From contig JAJXVH010000013.1 of NCBI GenBank assembly GCA_021782205.1, positions 1 through 55,094 on the forward strand: DNA of 55,094 nucleotides, written 5' to 3'. Under the pieces are notes generated by a model that worked only from the letters and a program-made list of their open reading frames with translations, was not told where the DNA came from and did no database searches. Made by a program: the position numbers and the translations under genes. The stretch is from a bacterium. GTDB taxonomy: Bacteria > Elusimicrobiota > Elusimicrobia > UBA1565 > UBA9628. This document shows positions 17,394 through 25,332 of this stretch, in pieces; positions within the stretch are counted from its first letter, which is position 1, and the number at the start of each line of letters is the position of its first letter.

Positions 17394-17398
17394 TAGTT
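17394..17398. repeat. Target-site duplication TAGTT, right copy
   Basis: The right copy directly follows the right inverted repeat and reaches into the complement of the TAA stop codon of the minus-strand lipoprotein gene. Confidence 0.7.
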
Positions 17399-17768
17399 AG
17401 CGAGCGGCCGAGGTTGAAACAGCGGGCGGCGCCAGCGACGTCCGCGGCGTGGGCGGCAGAGAGGAGACGATGTCGACTCCGCCGCAGCGGATGCTTTCGA
17501 CGTGACCGTTCGAATCCTGAACGCTGACGTGGTCCGGGCTGGGCATCTCCGGCGGATTGTTCCACTCGTAGGCGGTGCGGCCGCGCAGATAGTCCGGCGT
17601 ACGTCCTTCGACGAAGGGCTCTACGTCGTCGGGTGGACCCATGAAGTGCAGCAGTTCTTCTTTGGTCATGCCCACGCGCAGGCTTAGGCAGCGATGATAA
17701 TTGCGCGCTTCGCGCCTGGAGCAAGCACCGGCGGCAAGCGTAAGCAGGACGACGGCGATCTTCTTCAT
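17397..17768 (-). CDS. SmpA/BamE-like outer-membrane lipoprotein
   Basis: 123 residues. A lipoprotein signal (basic MKK, hydrophobic core, lipobox LAAGAC with Cys16) is followed by LRVGMTKEELLHFMGPPDD, the hallmark of SmpA/OmlA (BamE-type) domains in which a G-M-T-x-x-E-(V/L) helix precedes a G-x-P-D turn. The tail is Pro/Ser/Ala-rich. BamE stabilises the BamA-BamD complex in proteobacteria. Here it is the last gene of an operon that starts with bamA, which fits, though a general envelope lipoprotein is also possible. ATGA overlap with rel. Confidence 0.7.
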   Translation of the reverse strand: MKKIAVVLLTLAAGACSRREARNYHRCLSLRVGMTKEELLHFMGPPDDVEPFVEGRTPDYLRGRTAYEWNNPPEMPSPDHVSVQDSNGHVESIRCGGVDIVSSLPPTPRTSLAPPAVSTSAAR

Positions 17769-19210
17769 TCCACGAGCCCCCGTTCGCGCAGCCAGTGGCG
17801 TATCTTCGAGCGCGCGCGCGCGGTGCGCGCCAAATTCAACCAGTCTTTCTTGGGCGCCGAACCCTTCCGGGTGACGATTCGGCAGATGTCGCCGGATTTG
17901 AGCGGATGGTCGAGTTTAACCATCTTGTTGTTGACCACCGCGCCGACGCATGACTCGCCGACCTGGGTGTGGACGGCGTAGGCGAAGTCCAGCGGCGTCG
18001 CACCCTCGGGCAAGACCTTGACCTCGCCCGACGGTGTGAAAACGAAGACCTGATGGAACTCAAGATCGGTCTTCAGGCTGTCGAGGAACTCCCGCGGCGA
18101 ATTCAGATCCTGAAGCCACTCCATCCACTGGCGCAGCCAGTTCATCTTCTCTTCCAGATGGACGTCCTTCGCCTGCTCGCCGGTCTTGTAGCGCCAGTGA
18201 GCGGCGATGCCGTATTCGGAGGAACGGTGCATCTCCTCGGTGCGGATCTGGATTTCCACGACGTCCCCGGCGGAGCCCACGATGGTCGTGTGCAGCGAAC
18301 GGTAGAGGTTGAGCTTCGGCGTCGAGATGTAGTCTGTGAACGTGCCCGCGACGGGCTTGAAGTGCGTGTGCACGATGCCGAGTAGGGCGTAGCAGTTGGC
18401 GACGGTGTCGGTGATCAGTCGCACGCCCAGACCGTCTTGAATTTCTTCGAAGGGCTTTTTCTGACGCTCCATTTTCTTGTAGATCGACCACAAGGTCTTG
18501 GTGCGCGAAAGAATGCGGCACGGAATCTCGGAGCCCGCGAGCACCTGTTCGATCTCCGTGCGCGCCTGGGCGAGCTTCTTCTCGCTTTCGGCCAAGCGCG
18601 CGCCGACCTTGGTTTTGATCTCCGCGTGTTCGGAAGGGTGAAGATAGGCGAACGAGAGGTCCTCCAGTTCGCTCTTGAGCTTGAACATGCCCAGGCGGTG
18701 GGCCAGCGGCGAGTACAGTGCCATGGTCTCCGCGGCGATGCGCTGTTGCTTCTCGCGCGCCAGGAAGCTCAGCGTCTTCATGTTGTGCAGGCGGTCGGCC
18801 AGCTTCACGACGATGACGCGAATGTCCTTGGCGGTGGCCAGCAGCATCTTGCGCCAGTTCTCGGCCTGCGCGTCGTCGCGCGATTCAAATTTGAGTGCGT
18901 CGATCTTGGTCACGCCCATGACCAGCATCGCGATTTCTTCGCCGAACTCCGCGCGCAGTTGGGTCTCGGTCGTCGGCGTGTCCTCGATGGTGTCATGCAG
19001 GAGGCCGGCGCACACGGAGGGCAGATCCATGCGCCACTCCACCAGGGAGTCGGCGACCGCCGCGCAGTGCGTAATGTAGCGGTCGCCGGAGGCGCGCGCC
19101 TGGTGGGAGTGGGCTTTTTCGGCGAAGTCCCAGGCCAGCTCCAGCGGCAGAGGGTCGACGTGCGGCGAATAGGCTGTGAAGCGGGCCAGCAGATCATTGC
19201 GCTCGATCAT
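17765..19210 (-). CDS. rel: Short RelA/SpoT homologue (HD-synthetase-TGS) without C-terminal domains
   Basis: (p)ppGpp synthetase/hydrolase of the stringent response. Residues about 25-180 form the HD hydrolase (YITHCAAVA, LLHDTIEDT, VVKLADRLHNMKTL). About 215-330 form the synthetase (RTKTLWSIYKKM, IQDGLGVRLIT, KLNLYRSLHTTI, VVEIQIRT). About 385-450 form TGS (VFVFTPSGEVKVLPEGATPL). The protein ends at 481 residues, where long Rel proteins continue to about 730 with helical, zinc-finger/RIS and ACT domains. The ATGA overlap with the next gene argues against a sequencing frameshift. Hydrolase residues look intact, so it should be bifunctional but regulated differently at the ribosome. Confidence 0.92.
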   Translation of the reverse strand: MIERNDLLARFTAYSPHVDPLPLELAWDFAEKAHSHQARASGDRYITHCAAVADSLVEWRMDLPSVCAGLLHDTIEDTPTTETQLRAEFGEEIAMLVMGVTKIDALKFESRDDAQAENWRKMLLATAKDIRVIVVKLADRLHNMKTLSFLAREKQQRIAAETMALYSPLAHRLGMFKLKSELEDLSFAYLHPSEHAEIKTKVGARLAESEKKLAQARTEIEQVLAGSEIPCRILSRTKTLWSIYKKMERQKKPFEEIQDGLGVRLITDTVANCYALLGIVHTHFKPVAGTFTDYISTPKLNLYRSLHTTIVGSAGDVVEIQIRTEEMHRSSEYGIAAHWRYKTGEQAKDVHLEEKMNWLRQWMEWLQDLNSPREFLDSLKTDLEFHQVFVFTPSGEVKVLPEGATPLDFAYAVHTQVGESCVGAVVNNKMVKLDHPLKSGDICRIVTRKGSAPKKDWLNLARTARARSKIRHWLRERGLVE

Positions 19211-20949
19211 CTTGCCTCAGACGCGGGGCGCGGCGCGTCTTCCAGTTCAAACAGACGGCGGTAGAGCCCGCGCGCGTCCATCAGCGTACTGTGTGTGCCG
19301 TGTTCCACAACGGCACCCGCGCTCATCACCGCGATGCGGTCAGCGCCCGCGACGGCGCGCGGCTCGTGGGCGATCACGATGACCGTGCGGCCGGCCAGTG
19401 CGGTCTCTAGCGCCGCGCGGGTTTCACGCTCCGAGGGGCCGTCCAGGTGCGCGCTTGCTTCGTCCAGCACGACGAGCTCGGGATCACGCAGGAGCATGCG
19501 CGCCAGCGCCAGTTTTTGACGTTGGCCGGCCGACAGCGCAAAACCCCAATCGCCGAGCAAGGTGCGGTAGCCCTCGGGCAAGGCCTCGATGAATTCGGCC
19601 GCGCCGACGGCGCGGCAGGCGCGTTCCACCTCCGACAAGGTGACGGTGCGGCGGCCCAGGGCGACGTTGCGCAGGACCGTGTCGTTGAAGAGGGCGGACT
19701 CGGTCGTGACCAGAGCGGCGCGCTCGCGTAAGGAGCCTGCGTCGAAACTCCGCGCGTCCGTGCCGTCGAAGCAGAGGCGGCCTTCCTCGGGATCGTAGAG
19801 GCGCAACAGCAGACGGCCGAGCGTCGATTTGCCGCTGCCGTTGGGTCCGACGATGGCTAGCTTTGTGCCGCGCGAGATTTCCAAATCAAGGCCGCGTAGA
19901 GCCCAGGCGCGCGCGCCCGGATAGCGGAAGCCTACGCCTTCAAGCCGTAGAGAGCGCAGGAAGCCAGGAAAGCGCGGGAGCGCGGCTTTCGGGGCCACGG
20001 TTTTCTCATCGAGCGCGTTGAAAAGACGCTCGGCCGAGGCCCACGCGCGCTGGAGTTCGGCGTTGGTGCGCGCGAGATTCTTGACCGGCGCGTAGGCGGC
20101 CAGCAGGCCGCCGAGGAACGCGAAGAAAGCGCCCGGAGTCATGCGGCCGAGGATGACCTCACGCCCGCCCACGTAGACGATCGCCGCGACCGCCGCGGAC
20201 GCCCCGACCTCCAGCAGAGGCGACGTCAGCGCCGTGGCGCGCAGGTATCGCATCACCGGCTGGAAGAAGGCGTCGTTCTCCTCCTGAAAGCGCTCGATGG
20301 CGGCATTCTCGTCGTTATAGGCCTTCAGCACGGCCATACCCTGGACGCTCTCTTGAAAGCGATGATGGAGGCGGTCGACGGCGAGCTGGGCTTGGCGGCT
20401 GGATTCGCGCATCTTGCGCGACAGGATGTACAGCGCGCCCAGTGACGGTGGAGACGCGAGCACGGCCAAGGTCGCGAAGCGCCAGCTCAGATGGAACAGT
20501 GCGACGGCCAAAAACATGAGCGTCAGGCTGTCGCGGACCGCATAGACGGGCAAGGTCGTCAGCGCGGCCTGGACCAAGGTCAGGTCCGCGGTGACGCGCG
20601 AGAGCACGTCGGCGCCCCTGCGTCCGGAGTAATACTCAAGCGGCAGTTCGTGCAGGTGACGAAACAGATCTTCGCGCAGCTGTTGGACCGTCTTCTGTCC
20701 GATCCAGGCGGCCAGATAGTTCTGCGCGTAGGACGCGATCGACTTGAGAATCACGAGCAGAGGAACGCCGGCGACGACCAGCTCGAGCATCTCGAAGTCC
20801 TTGGCGATGAAGAGCCGGTCGATGATGGGTTTGAGCAGGAGGATGCCCAGTCCGTTAAAGGCGGAGACCACGGCCATCGCAGCGACGGCCCAGCCGCAGC
20901 GGCCCGCGTAGGGCTCCAGATAATGGCGGAAACGCCGAAAAGTTCTCAT
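19207..20949 (-). CDS. msbA: MsbA-like ABC exporter (fused TMD-NBD)
   Basis: 580-residue half-transporter; as a dimer it probably flips lipid A-core across the inner membrane. Six membrane segments occupy about residues 15-320. The nucleotide-binding domain follows, with Walker A VGPNGSGKSTLGR, the Q-loop area ALVTTESALFNDT, signature ALSAGQRQKLALARML, Walker B ELVVLDEASAHLDG and the switch His in IVIAHEPRAV. The start is the ATG at 20949, which overlaps the lpxB stop (ATGA); a longer upstream frame is an lpxB shadow. Its place after lpxB supports the lipid A role. Other lipid or peptide exporters share the fold. Confidence 0.85.
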   Translation of the reverse strand: MRTFRRFRHYLEPYAGRCGWAVAAMAVVSAFNGLGILLLKPIIDRLFIAKDFEMLELVVAGVPLLVILKSIASYAQNYLAAWIGQKTVQQLREDLFRHLHELPLEYYSGRRGADVLSRVTADLTLVQAALTTLPVYAVRDSLTLMFLAVALFHLSWRFATLAVLASPPSLGALYILSRKMRESSRQAQLAVDRLHHRFQESVQGMAVLKAYNDENAAIERFQEENDAFFQPVMRYLRATALTSPLLEVGASAAVAAIVYVGGREVILGRMTPGAFFAFLGGLLAAYAPVKNLARTNAELQRAWASAERLFNALDEKTVAPKAALPRFPGFLRSLRLEGVGFRYPGARAWALRGLDLEISRGTKLAIVGPNGSGKSTLGRLLLRLYDPEEGRLCFDGTDARSFDAGSLRERAALVTTESALFNDTVLRNVALGRRTVTLSEVERACRAVGAAEFIEALPEGYRTLLGDWGFALSAGQRQKLALARMLLRDPELVVLDEASAHLDGPSERETRAALETALAGRTVIVIAHEPRAVAGADRIAVMSAGAVVEHGTHSTLMDARGLYRRLFELEDAPRPASEAR

Positions 20950-22094
20950 CGCGCGGCCTCCGCTGCGGTCAGCGAAAGCAGGGCGCGAGCCGCGCGGTCC
21001 GTGGCTCCGGGTATGCCCAGGGAACGCCGCAATTCGAGAAGGTCCTCGCGGGTTTTTTTCCCGTAGCCCGCGTCGTCCAGGAACCGCGCCAGTTCTCCGG
21101 CCGCGCGCGCGGGCGTGGCGTCGCGCTGGATCAGCTCCGGAACGACGGCGCGGCCCGCCAGTAGGTTGGCCATCGCGATATACGGCACGCGGATCAGCGC
21201 TCGCGCGATCGCGTACGTGGGCCAAGAGAGCTTGTAGACGACGACCATGGGTACGCCCAGCAAAGCGTTTTCAAGCGTTGCTGTGCCGGAGGAGCACAGT
21301 GCCGCATCCAGCGTGCGGCGGCGCGCGTAGTCGGCTTCGCGCACGAGCTCGACGCCCTCGGGCAATCGGCCGTAGACTTCGTCGCGCTGGTGTCCGGCGG
21401 CGAACAGCAAACCTTTCACGTTCGGATGAGACTTCCTGAGCGTCTCGAAGGCGGCGTAAAACACCGGTAGATGGCGGCGCAGTTCCGAGGTGCGGCTTCC
21501 CGGCAAGAGCCCGATCATCGGCGGCACGCCGAGAGATTTCGTCTCGCTGGGCGCCGGAATCAAATCGAGCAACGGGTGGCCGACGAATTCGACGGGGACG
21601 CCTGCGTCGCGATAGAGCTTTTCCTCGAATGGAAAAATCACCAGCATGCGGCGCACGAATCGCTTGAGCACTTTCACGCGTCCGGGACGGCTGGCCCAGA
21701 CCTGCGGGCTGATGAAATAGTACGCGGGCACGCCCGCGGCTTTGGCCAGCGGCAGTACGCGTCGGTTGAAGCCGTAGTAGTCGACGCAGACGAGTGCTGC
21801 GGGGCGGCGTTGGGCGATGAAATCCTTGAGCCGCGCGCGCAGGCGCAGCAGGAATGGAATCTTCAGCGCTGGCTCCAGAAAGCCCGTGACGCCGCGCGAG
21901 GCGAGGTCCTCGATAAACTCATCGGCCGCCGCGCGGCACAGTCGGCCGCCGACCGCCGCGACACGCACGGATGGATCGAGGCTCTTGAGCGCTCGGATCA
22001 GGCCCGCGGCGTGCAGATCCCCGGAGGGGTCGCCCGCGACGATGAGGAAAAGTGCCGGAGCCGTTTTTTGGGAAGCGTTATACACTTTGTTCAC
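20946..22094 (-). CDS. lpxB: Lipid-A-disaccharide synthase
   Basis: Glycosyltransferase (GT19, 382 residues) that joins UDP-2,3-diacylglucosamine to lipid X to form the lipid A disaccharide at the inner membrane. It shows IVAGDPSGDLHAAGLIRAL (usually AGE-x-SGD; here Asp replaces Glu), YYFISPQVWASRPGRVKVL, ILPFEE-like VIFPFEEKLYRDAGV, EFVGHPLLD, GLLPGSRTSELRRH and SSGTATLENALLGVPMVVVYK. The start is GTG at 22094; there is no in-frame ATG nearby. A perfect palindrome lies eight bases upstream, in the 60-base gap behind the oxidoreductase gene. Confidence 0.94.
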   Translation of the reverse strand: MNKVYNASQKTAPALFLIVAGDPSGDLHAAGLIRALKSLDPSVRVAAVGGRLCRAAADEFIEDLASRGVTGFLEPALKIPFLLRLRARLKDFIAQRRPAALVCVDYYGFNRRVLPLAKAAGVPAYYFISPQVWASRPGRVKVLKRFVRRMLVIFPFEEKLYRDAGVPVEFVGHPLLDLIPAPSETKSLGVPPMIGLLPGSRTSELRRHLPVFYAAFETLRKSHPNVKGLLFAAGHQRDEVYGRLPEGVELVREADYARRRTLDAALCSSGTATLENALLGVPMVVVYKLSWPTYAIARALIRVPYIAMANLLAGRAVVPELIQRDATPARAAGELARFLDDAGYGKKTREDLLELRRSLGIPGATDRAARALLSLTAAEAAR

Positions 22095-22101
22095 GGGGCC
22101 G

Positions 22102-22117
22102 CTGTCGGCGCCGACAG
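22102..22117. repeat. 16-bp perfect palindrome upstream of lpxB
   Basis: CTGTCGGCGCCGACAG reads the same on both strands. It begins eight bases upstream of the lpxB GTG, in one of the few real gaps of this operon. It could be a protein-binding operator or, in RNA, a six-base-pair hairpin close to the ribosome site. There is no T-run, so it is not a normal terminator. Confidence 0.6.
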
Positions 22118-22154
22118 TTCATCATCAGAACATGTCCTCTTTGATCGCGAGGAA

Positions 22155-23198
22155 CTAATTGCGCAGTATATCCTTGCCGACTGACTTGGCGATTTTTCCC
22201 AAATCCTGCGCCCAACTGGGGATCAGCGAGCGCGAGCCGGCGTGGCCGGACAGTTCGTAGCGCTGTAGCTCGTCGGAGATCTGGAGCGCGAGCTTCAGGG
22301 CCTCGACGCCCCGCTCGCCGCTGGGCCAGGGCTTGCGGTTGTGGCGGATGCAGTCGAGAAAGTGAGTCTGCTCGTTCTTGAGCGGGTCCACGCCGGTGAG
22401 CTTGGGCGTGAGTATTTCCACGTCCTTGAGGCTCTTGATGACCGGGGCCTTCTTGCGGTAGATCTTCAGAGCGCCGGCGCCGTAGTCCAGCGAGATGTAG
22501 GAGTCCTTTTGGAACGCGCGCAGCTTGCGGCTGCGGCCCAGCGAGATGCGGCTGGCGGTCAGGTCGGCCACGCAGCCGGTCTTGAAGCGCACGCGGACGT
22601 TGGCGATGTCCTCGTGGCCGGAGAGCAGGTTGGCGCCGAGCGCCTCCAGGCTCTCGACCTCGGAGCCGACCAGGGTCAGCAGTATGTCCAGGTCGTGGAT
22701 CATCAGGTCCATGACCACGCCGATGTGGCTCATGCGCGGGTCGTAGGGCCCCAGGCGCTCGACGGTGATGTAGCGCGGGTCACGGATATGCTGGACGGCT
22801 TCCAGAACGGCGGGGTTGAAACGCTCGATATGGCCGACCTGCAGCACCAGCTTGCTGCGCTGCGCGGCGTCCAGCAGTTCGCGCGCCTCCTCCACCGATG
22901 AGGCGAGCGGTTTCTCGATGAGCGCATGCGCGCCCGCCGACAGGGCGGCCATGCCGACTTCATGGTGCATCGGCGTGGGCACGGCGACGACGACCGCATC
23001 CACTCGGCCGAGCACGTCCTTGTAATCGCGGACCGCGACGGTGTTCGACTGCCAGGCGGCGAGCTGGGCGCGCCAGACGTTGGTGTCGCAGACGCCCACC
23101 AGGTCCACGCCGGGGGTGCGGCCCAGGAGCTTGGCGTGGTAGGTGCCCATCTTTCCCGCGCCGACGACGGCGACGCGGATTTTAGACGTTTCGGTCAT
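22155..23198 (-). CDS. Gfo/Idh/MocA NAD(P)-dependent oxidoreductase
   Basis: 347 residues with an N-terminal Rossmann fold (VAVVGAGKMGTYHAKLL), the dehydrogenase signature HALIEKPLASSVEEA containing the EKP lysine, and the catalytic-region helix MDLMIHDLDILLTLVG. In an lpx operon the best precedent is GnnA, which oxidises UDP-GlcNAc at C3 so that GnnB can aminate it and lipid A can be built with amide chains. No GnnB-type DegT aminotransferase is in the window, so the precise reaction is open. It overlaps lpxI by 17 bases. Confidence 0.85.
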   Translation of the reverse strand: MTETSKIRVAVVGAGKMGTYHAKLLGRTPGVDLVGVCDTNVWRAQLAAWQSNTVAVRDYKDVLGRVDAVVVAVPTPMHHEVGMAALSAGAHALIEKPLASSVEEARELLDAAQRSKLVLQVGHIERFNPAVLEAVQHIRDPRYITVERLGPYDPRMSHIGVVMDLMIHDLDILLTLVGSEVESLEALGANLLSGHEDIANVRVRFKTGCVADLTASRISLGRSRKLRAFQKDSYISLDYGAGALKIYRKKAPVIKSLKDVEILTPKLTGVDPLKNEQTHFLDCIRHNRKPWPSGERGVEALKLALQISDELQRYELSGHAGSRSLIPSWAQDLGKIAKSVGKDILRN

Positions 23199-24033
23199 GA
23201 TTGGGCCCCTCCGGGGGAAAGCCGGCGACGGAAATGGAGGCCGCGTCGGCGTCGGCGGCGAAGCGATCGCGGTCGAAGATCAGGGTCGCGCCAGCTTCCA
23301 GCGCGAGAGCCTCGACGCCGCAGGCGCGGAAGTTGGCCAGGGTGTCCAGGCCGACGACGGGCAGGTCGAAGCGGAAATCCTGGCGCGGCTTGGCGACCTT
23401 GACGACGACGAGCGCGGGCTCGCGGCCTTGCGAGCGCGCCAGCTCGGCGGCGCGCTTCACGCACGCGTCGGTGCCCTCCATGCCCTCGACGGCGACGATC
23501 GCGCCGCCCTGCGCGACGACGGTCTGGCCGATGTCGAAACCCGCCACGGCCTTCGCGGCGCGCCAGCCCAGTGCGGCGTCTTCGAGCTGGGTCTTGGACA
23601 GCGCGCGACGCGTGAGCGCCCCGGCCGGCGCCAGCAGATGCTCTAGAAAAGTGGCCGAGGACACGAATTCCAGACCGTCCTTTTCGAACTCCCCGACGAC
23701 CGCGCGCAGAATGGTGTCGGTGCGCTTGTCCTTCAGGCCGAGCAGAAGCTTGGCGGCGCGCCAATCCGGCAGGACGCCGCCGAACAGCGACACGTGCTGG
23801 ACCTTGCCCGCCATCACGACTTTCCGCACGCCCGCGTCCTTGAGGGCCTTGATCGGCGCGTCGATCTGGCCGAGCTTGAACCAGCGCAGGCTGCCGGCAG
23901 CGGCCTCCAGCGCCGGGTCGGTCACGCCCGGGATGCCGAGAGCCACCACGGGCACGCCGCGCCGGCGCGCCTCCTGCGCGACGAGCAGGGGGAAGCGTCC
24001 GGAGCCGGCGACAAGCCCGAGCGGCTCGGTCAG
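23182..24033 (-). CDS. lpxI: UDP-2,3-diacylglucosamine pyrophosphatase LpxI, apparent CTG start
   Basis: Hydrolyses UDP-2,3-diacylglucosamine to lipid X, in place of LpxH. The 283-residue product begins LTEPLGLVAGSGRFPLLVAQ, matching the LpxI (DUF1009) N-terminus. It has VRKVVMAGKVQH, the DFEKDG-like GEFEKDGLEF, DIGQTVVAQGGAIVAVEGMEGTDA and the C-terminal DLPVVGLDTL. No ATG, GTG or TTG lies near the family start. The CTG at 24033 overlaps the lpxA stop as CTGA, exactly like the other NTGA junctions here. The next upstream start would add about 34 Arg-rich residues from inside lpxA. Confidence 0.9.
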   Translation of the reverse strand: MTEPLGLVAGSGRFPLLVAQEARRRGVPVVALGIPGVTDPALEAAAGSLRWFKLGQIDAPIKALKDAGVRKVVMAGKVQHVSLFGGVLPDWRAAKLLLGLKDKRTDTILRAVVGEFEKDGLEFVSSATFLEHLLAPAGALTRRALSKTQLEDAALGWRAAKAVAGFDIGQTVVAQGGAIVAVEGMEGTDACVKRAAELARSQGREPALVVVKVAKPRQDFRFDLPVVGLDTLANFRACGVEALALEAGATLIFDRDRFAADADAASISVAGFPPEGPNHDRNV

Positions 24034-24839
24034 ACGGACGCCTCCTCGGCCTCGGTCGCGCCGACGGCGGGGCGCATCACGCCGCGCTTGCCGGCGGACT
24101 CGATGAAGGCGATCCACTCCTGGACTTCCTTGCACGGCGAGGACGCCTTCAGCTTAGCCACGTTCTCTTCCAGCGAGCCGCCTTGGAGAAACAGGGACTT
24201 GTAGGCGGACTTGACCGCCGACATGGCCTCGCGGCTGAAGCCGCCGCGGCGCATTCCCAGCATGTTGAGTCCGCGCAAAGTCGCGCGGTCGCCCTGCGCG
24301 GTGGCGAAGGGCAGGATGTCGTGGCCGACCATCGAGCCGCCGCCGATCATGACGAAGCGGCCGATGTTGACGTATTGATGGATCGCGCAGATGCCGCCCA
24401 GCACCGCGCAGTCTCCGACGTGCACGTGGCCGGCCAGCGCGACCGAGTTGACCAGGATGACGCCGTTGCCGATGCGGCAGTCGTGGGCGACGTGCGAGTA
24501 GGCCATGAACAGGCAGTGGGAGCCGATCTGAGTCACGCCGCCGCCTTGGGAGGTGCCGCGGTTCATCGTCACGCACTCGCGCACCACGTTCTTATCGCCC
24601 ATGATCAGGCGCGTCTTCTCTCCCGCGTATTTGAGGTCCTGCGGCGGCGTCCCGACGTAGCAGCCGGGGTGCAGGAGATTGTCCGCGCCGAGGGTCGCGT
24701 GCTCCACGACGGCGTGCGCCCCGACCTTCGTGCGCGCGCCGATCACGGCGTCGGGGCCGATGATCGCGTAGGGGCCGATCTCGACGGTCGGGTCGAGCTT
24801 GGCCGTGGCGTCGACGACGGCGGTGGGGTGGATGGCCAT
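24030..24839 (-). CDS. lpxA: Acyl-ACP--UDP-N-acetylglucosamine O-acyltransferase
   Basis: First enzyme of lipid A synthesis; adds a 3-hydroxyacyl chain to UDP-GlcNAc (or its 3-amino analogue). The 269-residue protein has the left-handed beta-helix hexapeptide repeats from the N-terminus (IHPTAVVDATAKL, VEIGPYAIIGPDAVIG), the catalytic His in SHVAHDCRIG, GDRATLRGLNMLGMRRGGF, and the C-terminal helical part. It lies five bases after fabZ. I cannot decide ester versus amide acceptor preference by eye; the neighbouring Gfo/Idh gene makes the question real. Confidence 0.95.
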   Translation of the reverse strand: MAIHPTAVVDATAKLDPTVEIGPYAIIGPDAVIGARTKVGAHAVVEHATLGADNLLHPGCYVGTPPQDLKYAGEKTRLIMGDKNVVRECVTMNRGTSQGGGVTQIGSHCLFMAYSHVAHDCRIGNGVILVNSVALAGHVHVGDCAVLGGICAIHQYVNIGRFVMIGGGSMVGHDILPFATAQGDRATLRGLNMLGMRRGGFSREAMSAVKSAYKSLFLQGGSLEENVAKLKASSPCKEVQEWIAFIESAGKRGVMRPAVGATEAEEASV

Positions 24840-24843
24840 GGCG

Positions 24844-25332
24844 TCAGCCCTGCGCCTTGTCGACCAAGGCGAACGTCATCGTCGCCTCGGCCGCGAGCTT
24901 GCCGTCCACGTAGGCTTCGCCGCGGAACTTTCCGGCGCGGCCCAAGCGCAGAATTTCGATGTGATGCTTGAGCACGCAGCCGGGCAGAACCGGCGCGCGG
25001 AACTTGGCCTCGTCGATGCCCATGAAGAAGGCGATCTTGCCTTCGATGCCGCCTTTGGACAGAAGCATGGCGCAAGCCGTCTGAGCCATGCTTTCGACGA
25101 TCAACACGCCGGGCATCACGGGTTGTCCGGGGAAATGGCCCTCGAAGAAGTGTTCATTGACCGTCACCATTTTGGTGCCGACGCAGTACTTGTCTTCCTG
25201 AATCACGTCGATCTTGTCGACGAGCAGGAACGGGTAGCGGTGCGGGATCGCCTTCTTGACGCCGGCGGTGTCCAGGGAGCGGATCGGGGCGGCGGAAAAC
25301 GGATTCGGCGCGGCAGCTGTGTCGGTGCTCAT
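24844..25332 (-). CDS. fabZ: 3-hydroxyacyl-ACP dehydratase FabZ
   Basis: Dehydrates 3-hydroxyacyl-ACP in fatty-acid elongation and so competes with LpxA and LpxD for the same substrate pool. The hot-dog fold (162 residues) carries IPHRYPFLLVDKI and the active-site stretch EGHFPGQPVMPGVLIVESMAQ with catalytic His and Glu. An N-terminal extension of about 25 residues is rich in Ala and Ser. ATGA overlap with lpxC. In Bacteroidetes lpxC and fabZ are fused; here they are separate but adjacent. Confidence 0.95.
   Translation of the reverse strand: MSTDTAAAPNPFSAAPIRSLDTAGVKKAIPHRYPFLLVDKIDVIQEDKYCVGTKMVTVNEHFFEGHFPGQPVMPGVLIVESMAQTACAMLLSKGGIEGKIAFFMGIDEAKFRAPVLPGCVLKHHIEILRLGRAGKFRGEAYVDGKLAAEATMTFALVDKAQG

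Noticed and set aside
17765-19210. Rel truncated by a frameshift
   Set aside because: The next gene starts inside the last codons (ATGA), has its own lipoprotein signal, and no C-terminal Rel sequence is visible downstream.
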